DNA of 64,000 bases, from the NCBI GenBank assembly GCA_021613535.1, contig CP075494.1:3224001-3288000 (forward strand). The letters are read 5' to 3'. The stretch's first letter is position 1. Each line of letters opens with the position of its first letter. A model generated the notes under the pieces. That model ran no database searches, was not told where the DNA came from, and was given only the letters and a program-made list of their open reading frames with translations. Shown here one piece after another: positions 58,243-64,000 of this stretch. The stretch comes from Adineta vaga (taxonomy: Eukaryota; Rotifera). The translations under genes and the position numbers were made by a program.

Positions 58243-59499
58243 ATGGCTAGTGAAGTTCTCCACCTTCAAATTGGATCAGAAGGCATTGAAATTGGAAATT
58301 ATTGCTGGGAATTATAGTGTCTTGAACATAATTTATCTACTGATGGATGTTTAGAAAGTGATTCAAATTCAGATATTAATCCTCCTCGATGCTTTTTCTC
58401 TGAACGAAATGATTATAAGAAGAAAAACTACCGTTCACATACATTTTTTATTGATCATAATTCAACTGCAATTGATAAAGTGAAAACAAGTAAAATGAAA
58501 AACTTGTATAATGATAATCAATTTCTTGTATTAGTAAATTCTTCTGACTCAATTATGGATAAAATTCGACATGAAATAGAATCTTATGATAAGTTTCAAG
58601 GTTTTATCTTTTCGCATTCAACAAATGAAGAATGTTCAAATTTATCATCAAAACTTTTAATAAATCTTAAATCTGAATATTCAAATAAAACAATTTTATC
58701 AAATTCAATATTTGGATCATATATTGATACTCATAATATGTATCATCTATTGAATTATGCTGATGTTATTATACCTATGGAATACATAGCTATTTTGAAT
58801 ATATGTAAACATCAATTAGAAATCGAAATACCAACCGATGTTAATGTAAACAAACTTATTGCTATGTGTTGGAGTAATATAACATGTTCAATGAGATTTG
58901 ATGGATGTTTATTACATGATCTAAATGAATTTGAAACAAGATTAATACCTATTCCTTCATTAAAACTAATTTCATCTTATTTATCTCCATTAATTCCATA
59001 TGCATGTAGTCAACATAATGATTTTAAATCTCCATCAGTGTATGATATGTGTATACCATCATTCATTCAATCAACTACTCGTTTTATTAATCAAATCAAT
59101 TCGACTTCATATCGATTATTGTTAACGCTTTGTTTACTTTTTCGTGGTGAAAATATCATTCCAAAAGAAATTGGACAACAATTGATTTGTGATATGAAAA
59201 AATGGATTCGATTTTCTCATCGTAGTCCGTCAGGAATAGTCTGTGGAATTAATTATCATCGTCCATATATATATCATGATCAATCAGATATTTCTCTTAC
59301 TGATAAACAAGTTTTAATGTTAACAAATGAAATAACAACATCAAAATATTTATATGAAATAATTTCAAATCAATCTGACAATATTTCAAAAGCGAGTGAA
59401 GAAAAAAGCGAAGTTTTACAACGTCTAAAAACAAATTATGAAGAATTTGAAAACGAAATGCTCGACGACAATCAATCAGATTTAACAGAAAAAAATTAA
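58243..59499 (+). pseudogene. Highly divergent alpha-tubulin-like gene with one early TAG
   Basis: One frame of 418 codons from ATG 58243. The start resembles alpha-tubulin (QIGSEGIEIGNYCWEL, then CLEHNLSTDG) with a TAG at 58315-58317 where alpha-tubulins have Tyr. Further matches in order: MRFDGCLLHDLNEFETRLIP (catalytic-loop Glu kept), CLLFRGENIIPKEIG, GIVCGINYHRPYI, VLMLTNEITT and an acidic tail. The glycine-rich GTP signature (GGGTGSG in tubulins) is replaced by TNEECSN after FIFSHS, and about 20 residues before it are missing. GTP binding and normal polymerisation are therefore unlikely. If translation starts at ATG 58495 the N-terminal nucleotide site is also lost. No introns. Confidence 0.82.
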
Positions 59500-60650
59500 C
59501 TTCGAGAAGTAGATGAACTAAATTTTTCTTCAGCATTTTCAGGATAGGATGTGGGCGTGGGTTAAAAAGATTTACCCACACCTTCAAGATTATCAACGAT
59601 GCTCTCACGAATCTGGCACTCAAAACCAGTTTGGAGAAAGACGTGTGTAAGGCGTGAGACATACGGTGGAATCATCCACATGTTATTTCACAATATACAC
59701 AAAATGCATCTTCGAGATAAGAAAAAAAACTATTCTCCTCGCTAACAAGAAGAGAAAAAACGCTCAAAGTTATTAATATCTCCATAAACGAAGTTTAACC
59801 GAAGCCATGCTCAAAGGAAAACACATTCATAAAATGCAATATATTCTAACCGAGAAATCGCATTTCGAGACCCATTAGAACTAACTCGTCACGAGAATTA
59901 ATACGTTAAATTTTATATGCTATCAATAGTCAAAGAAATATTAAAAAAGATATTTTATTTGTTCGTCTATTCTTCTTTAAATGATATGGAATCCTGGCAA
60001 TATTCGACTGTTTTATTTAAACAATATTGTACTTTAAAATGAAATATTTTTTGGATTTATAAATAATACTCAACGGAATAATGACGTAGTTAATTGTCTT
60101 CTTAGCATAAATGTGAAGCTAATTTATTTCTTGATTTGATTTATTTAGAATATAATATAATAACAACGAGATACTATATTAAAGAAAAAATTTTAAATTT
60201 TGTATTCTGAGGACACTTCATTCAAGAGTCGTTTTGCATGTAGTTCAGTATAAACTTTTCTTTTTTTCTGTTCCCAGAATAACCTTTTATCATAACAACA
60301 GAAGAGAATATTCCAGAGAAGCATTTATACGGTTTGTTGATCAAGTGAAATTACAATCTCAAGTGGTAATGAAATATTTCTACAAAATTATGTTAGAGAT
60401 AACGCAGAAATATTTATATATTGAGAACCTGTAACCTTTCTTTCTTTACATACGTCGAGTAAAATATCACACTGGAAAATGTGAGTTACTAATCGTAAGA
60501 AGTTTCACAGTTCTTCACCGAATGTTTTTTCGTATAGAATAAGAAGAAAATAGTTTTGATCTCTGTTGACAAAGGTTTTTCTTTAAAGTTCCGCCATTTG
60601 TTACTCAATTCTTGTGAATAAGTTTCTTAAATTAAGAAATGAACTCTTAA
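59500..60650. other. Intergenic with a telomere-like hairpin
   Basis: Besides the hairpin at 59543-59592, AT-rich sequence with no gene recognised. Confidence 0.4.
59543..59592 (+). repeat. Telomere-like inverted repeat
   Basis: GATAGGATGTGGGCGTGGGT (59543) faces TTTACCCACACCTTCAAGAT (59571-59590). Short spacer; the right end CAAGAT is the family boundary. Confidence 0.7.
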
Positions 60651-61400
60651 TAAAGCTGCAATGTATCCGTAAGTTGTTTTACAAACCGATCATAGTTCGG
60701 GGTGCTGTTCTCTACACCTTGAATAGTTTCAAAGCTTATAGCAGTGAGGAATGACTGTGAATAACTAGATATGTCCGAATAAAGTTTTCCGATTTGCCTA
60801 AACTCATAACAGTTACGTGAACCATCGAGAGATTCTGTATCTTCTCTGCAAAATCATTGAGAGTTTCATATGTCAATGAAGGGTCTCACCTAGTATCTGT
60901 CAAACGCTCATCGATTCTGGAGGTTCTCGAAAGGCTTCGTAGTTCCCTTTGTTTTCTATTGCGATGGAAACGTGTCACAATCGTTAAAAAATAGGCAACA
61001 TGGGTCGTTTGCCATGATTTAATGTGGCAAAGTTGTGTTTATAACAACTCCAAACATTTTACAGCTTCATAGAAAACAATCTTGCGTTAGTGAAACAATA
61101 TTTACTTTCTGTTGTTCCATATAAATCCTTTGTAACAGAATCTAAAACGTGACTGATCCGAACGGTGCTTTTCTCTTGAACACGGATTCGATCGCGATAG
61201 AGACGGATATCACTGTTTAAAAGCGGAATAGGGACTATGGAATCCAGAGGGAATATTTTACCATGGTTGACGATCAGGTGAGTTTTATTCGCAGAAGGTG
61301 ATATTGACACCGAAATACCGAGCTAACATTTTGTCGGGATCAGGAGGGAAAAATCTTGTCCAGTCGGACTCTATTTTTCAAATGTCGTACTACATCTTAT
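60650..61400 (-). pseudogene. Unidentified decayed coding region
   Basis: Three minus-strand stretches have protein-like composition in successive frames: ESDWTRFFPPDPDKMLARYF (near 61375-61315), KTHLIVNHGKIFPLDSIVPI to NARLFSMKL (61290-61059), and SLDGSRNCYEFRQIGKLYSD to KQLTDTLQLY (about 60855-60655). Frame shifts and stops separate them, and the last follows a possible TTTTGCAG acceptor. I recognise no family. It could be an old gene or an integrated foreign sequence. Confidence 0.4.
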
Positions 61401-61564
61401 TTGTTGAGTATAATCCTTCACTATTTGAGTTAAATATTAACAGTATATCTTCTACTAACATTTTTTCTTAGTAGAATATTTATTCATTTTAGAACAAAAT
61501 ATTTCTGTTACTGTTTGACTTGCTAAGTTTAAATTAGCTTTTTTAGAAAGATTTATTCAAGATA

Positions 61565-63880
61565 ATGAATTTAAAAATATTGTATGAATGGCTTTATAAA
61601 AAAGCGTATAATTATAATCTTTTCATATTGGAAGAAAATGATTATGAAGACAATGATGATAACATACAAGATGCAGCCATTATCCTTGAACAACAAAAAT
61701 ACAAAACTTGGCTGTATGTTGTGCTTCTCACAGGTAAATAACAAACAGAACATTTTCTCTTTCATATGTATATTAGTTTTGTTAAGCAAATGAGAATGAG
61801 CAGAAAAAGTTTAGTTGTAAGAATGTAAGACAAGAAAAAAAGAATGAACGTCAACTAAAAACATAAGTTTAATACAGTTAACAAACTTCAAATTGTCAGA
61901 AATAAAATATCATATGAGATCTTTATTGTAGACTTAGAAATAAATTCAATTATGTGTTGAGAAATTTGAAAATAATATTCTCTATTTATTTTAGTATGTC
62001 TTTATGTATTGTTCTATGGAACTTTAATCAAAACAGAATCCAAAACAGTTGTTATTTCGAACATAACACCTGATATTTTTGATCAACTGTATGCTGAACA
62101 TGGCCAAGCCCTTACATGTCCATGTTCAACAATCACAATACCATATATAAATTTTGTATCAAACAATGTTACAATGCATCCTGTTTGTTCAAGTGTGTTC
62201 GTCACTAAAGAATGGATTGAAGGATTATATGTTGCAAATGCAAGTTATTATGAATCATGGGATTTTCGAAAAACAGCCTATTCACAGGTTAGTCTTCACG
62301 AAGTATCTACTCCAGGTCAGTTTCATCTAACGAGAAAATGTAAATATTGTCAGAGATGTTCATGACAACGCTAACTTTTTACAAGATAGCCTCGCGGTGC
62401 GGCACAGCTGCAGTTTATTTTTAAGGACCACTGCACAAGAGTGCTGAGATAATAATCAAATATTTTGAGTTGATCGTTTTCTTTGTCTTGTCAATGTATA
62501 GAACTGATGATAAAGGAACGATGAATTTGAAAATAGTAAAAAATTTTCGTATCTGGCTTATGAACAGCTGCTTGATGGAAAAATTGTATTTAGAATCTGA
62601 GTATCTCGATCAGAAAACACATGGCCAGGCCAAATAGTAAGTTTTTTACGTAAAATAGTGTGCTTTAGAATATTAGCAATATCGCACACGAAGTTGAAAA
62701 CTTAATTAAGCAGCCTTCTATGGTGCTCGGCCATGCTTCTCGTGCAACGACTGTTAAATACCTATTGCGGCACCGGCAGCTTCATTTTTTAATAGACTTT
62801 TCGCGATTGCAAGCTAATACTCTATGAATCTAACCGATTGGATGGATGTGGGTGTGGGTGAATTCGTAATATAGCACCCGCATCTACATTTACACCTTAT
62901 TATCAGATAGTTTATCTGAACTTCGGTATTTTTTTTATTTAGTTTGGACTTCTGTCCAGATTTTGTTCGCTTTCTCATGATATGATTTCTCGAATTCAAA
63001 CTGATATTGATACTACTGAATTTCTTACCATTAATCTGCTTCCTAAAATACCAATCCAATTGGAAATAGATAATACTATTGAGTCTCAAAAGAATAATGG
63101 ATTAAGTCGTATGACACTATTCTTCAACTATTGGAAAACAACGATTGCAAGAAGTAATACCTTTTCAGCACTTGCTTTAAATACATTGATGGCAATAGCT
63201 TATACCGACTATGTACCTACTGTATTTGGGTTTCCAGGAACATATATACGTCCGTCATATTTCGTAGTAGTACCATGTGGTATAAGTTCAGTAGATGGTA
63301 ATGCAGTAAATCCAACTTATCTCATTACACCCCCTCGAGATTTAAAAGAGAGCGCAATGCAATGGGTCGCACAACTACCATCCAATGCTATAATTGTGAA
63401 AGGCTTCTTTGCAACATGTACTGTTCTTAATGCACTCCTTGCAAGCACATTGGATTGCTTATACGATCTCGAATGCATTCAATTGTTATTCAACTATTTT
63501 CCAAATCTCAATCAAGTTCGTACAGTTTTGCGCTATGCTTTATACGTATTTATTCTTTCATTTAGAGCAACTTCAATTGGAATAATTCCATTTTATCATC
63601 CGAGCATGGTAATGACTCTGTGGGTGATTATTTACAATCTTTTTTTGTTACAAACTGGTCAACAAATATGAACTATTCTGCATATTTTCATCAATGTTCA
63701 CCATCAATGTGTACATACACAACAATAGAAAGAACAGCTTTAGCCTATGCTATCACACTTTTTATTAGTCTTTATGGTGGTCTTATCATTATACTTCGTT
63801 TAGTTGCATCTTATTTAATTACTATATGGTTCAAACGTAAACGTTATTCGAATAATGCAAATGAAAGTTCGAGTAAATAA
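61565..63880 (+). pseudogene. Two-TM membrane protein of a large rotifer family, one frame break
   Basis: Exons 61565-61733, 61995-62287 and 62943-63880 join in phase. N-terminal cytosolic part, TM1 (KTWLYVVLLTVCLYVLFYGT), a large extracellular domain with paired cysteines (ALTCPCSTITIPYINF; HPVCSSVFVTKEWIEGL; CSPSMCTYTT), and TM2 near the end (LAYAITLFISLYGGLIIILR) followed by a basic tail (KRKRYS). One base is missing near 63611, after FYHPSMV; the sense then continues as DYLQSFFVTNWSTNMNYSAY. About 620 residues if restored. I recall the CPCS/CSSxFV pattern from many unannotated bdelloid proteins; function unknown. The 655-bp second intron contains a telomere-like hairpin and is unusually long here. 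Confidence 0.72.
62842..62892 (+). repeat. Telomere-like inverted repeat inside an intron
   Basis: GGATGTGGGTGTGGGTG (62844-62860) faces GCACCCGCATCTACATT (62874-62890). Located about 50 bases before the acceptor of the last intron of the membrane-protein gene. Confidence 0.7.
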
Positions 63881-64000
63881 AAAAAAGAAAAAAGAAAGAA
63901 ACAAAACTAGCTCATGTAGGAAATCATTTCGATTTCACGCATCTTCAGAAGATTTTCCCACCGATTATGAAAAACTATATTGTCTCACCTTCAAGTCTTT
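63881..64000. other. End of window
   Basis: Downstream region of the membrane-protein gene; nothing else seen. Confidence 0.4.

Noticed and set aside
1-64000. tRNA or rRNA genes
   Set aside because: Scanning by eye for B-box-like GGTTCGAATCC and conserved rRNA blocks found none; a covariance search was not possible.

Overview
The window looks like nuclear DNA of a small invertebrate, most probably a bdelloid rotifer. It is AT-rich. Introns are mostly short (about 48-70 bp, GT-AG). It carries several genes that join an arginine-type ADP-ribosyltransferase (ART) domain to kinesin-light-chain-like TPR repeats, a large-family two-TM membrane protein, rhodopsin-like receptors, an F-box/LRR gene, an NHL fragment, and many short inverted copies of a TGTGGG-type sequence like the bdelloid telomere repeat. 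The species assignment is inference.

Layout. 0-7 kb: a broken WSC-domain secreted protein, a small three-exon coiled-coil gene with a decayed duplicate about 2.7 kb away, a two-exon GH37 trehalase between the two copies, a four-exon short-chain dehydrogenase and an intronless V8-like serine protease. 8-19 kb: a transposon nest. A dead pogo/Tigger transposase lies beside an 8.3-kb Ginger-like element (TIRs, candidate 4-bp TSD, integrase gene). That element is interrupted by a 4.57-kb hAT element (13-bp TIRs, perfect 8-bp TSD) and by a 1.17-kb GC-rich MITE inside its left TIR.

19-38 kb: a TPR array of near-identical 126-bp units, a DED-like transmembrane gene, a 47-bp hAT-like palindrome, two ART-TPR genes, a PARP-like gene, a Gly/Met-rich gene, a cysteine-rich WAP-like exon, a six-exon coiled-coil gene and a broken TPR gene. 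39-50 kb: a GST, a broken F-box/LRR gene, a rhodopsin-like receptor with a nearby relic, a TA-flanked inverted-repeat element, a secreted-protein gene with one nonsense codon, a DEG/ENaC relic and a dead receptor gene. 50-64 kb: a large fold-back element, a third ART-TPR gene with a GC-AG intron, an NHL fragment, a very divergent alpha-tubulin relative lacking the glycine-rich GTP loop, an unidentified coding relic and a two-TM membrane-protein gene.

About half the genes carry one to three frame breaks, often a single missing base, so the region is either a decaying accessory or subtelomeric segment or contains uncorrected assembly indels. The most distinctive signals are the telomere-repeat hairpin family (at least seven hairpins plus half-sites), the concentration of ADP-ribosyltransferase/TPR genes with a DED-like protein (possibly an innate-immunity-like set; inference) and the aberrant tubulin. 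Exon joins and frame restorations were worked out by eye, so boundaries may be off by a few bases.
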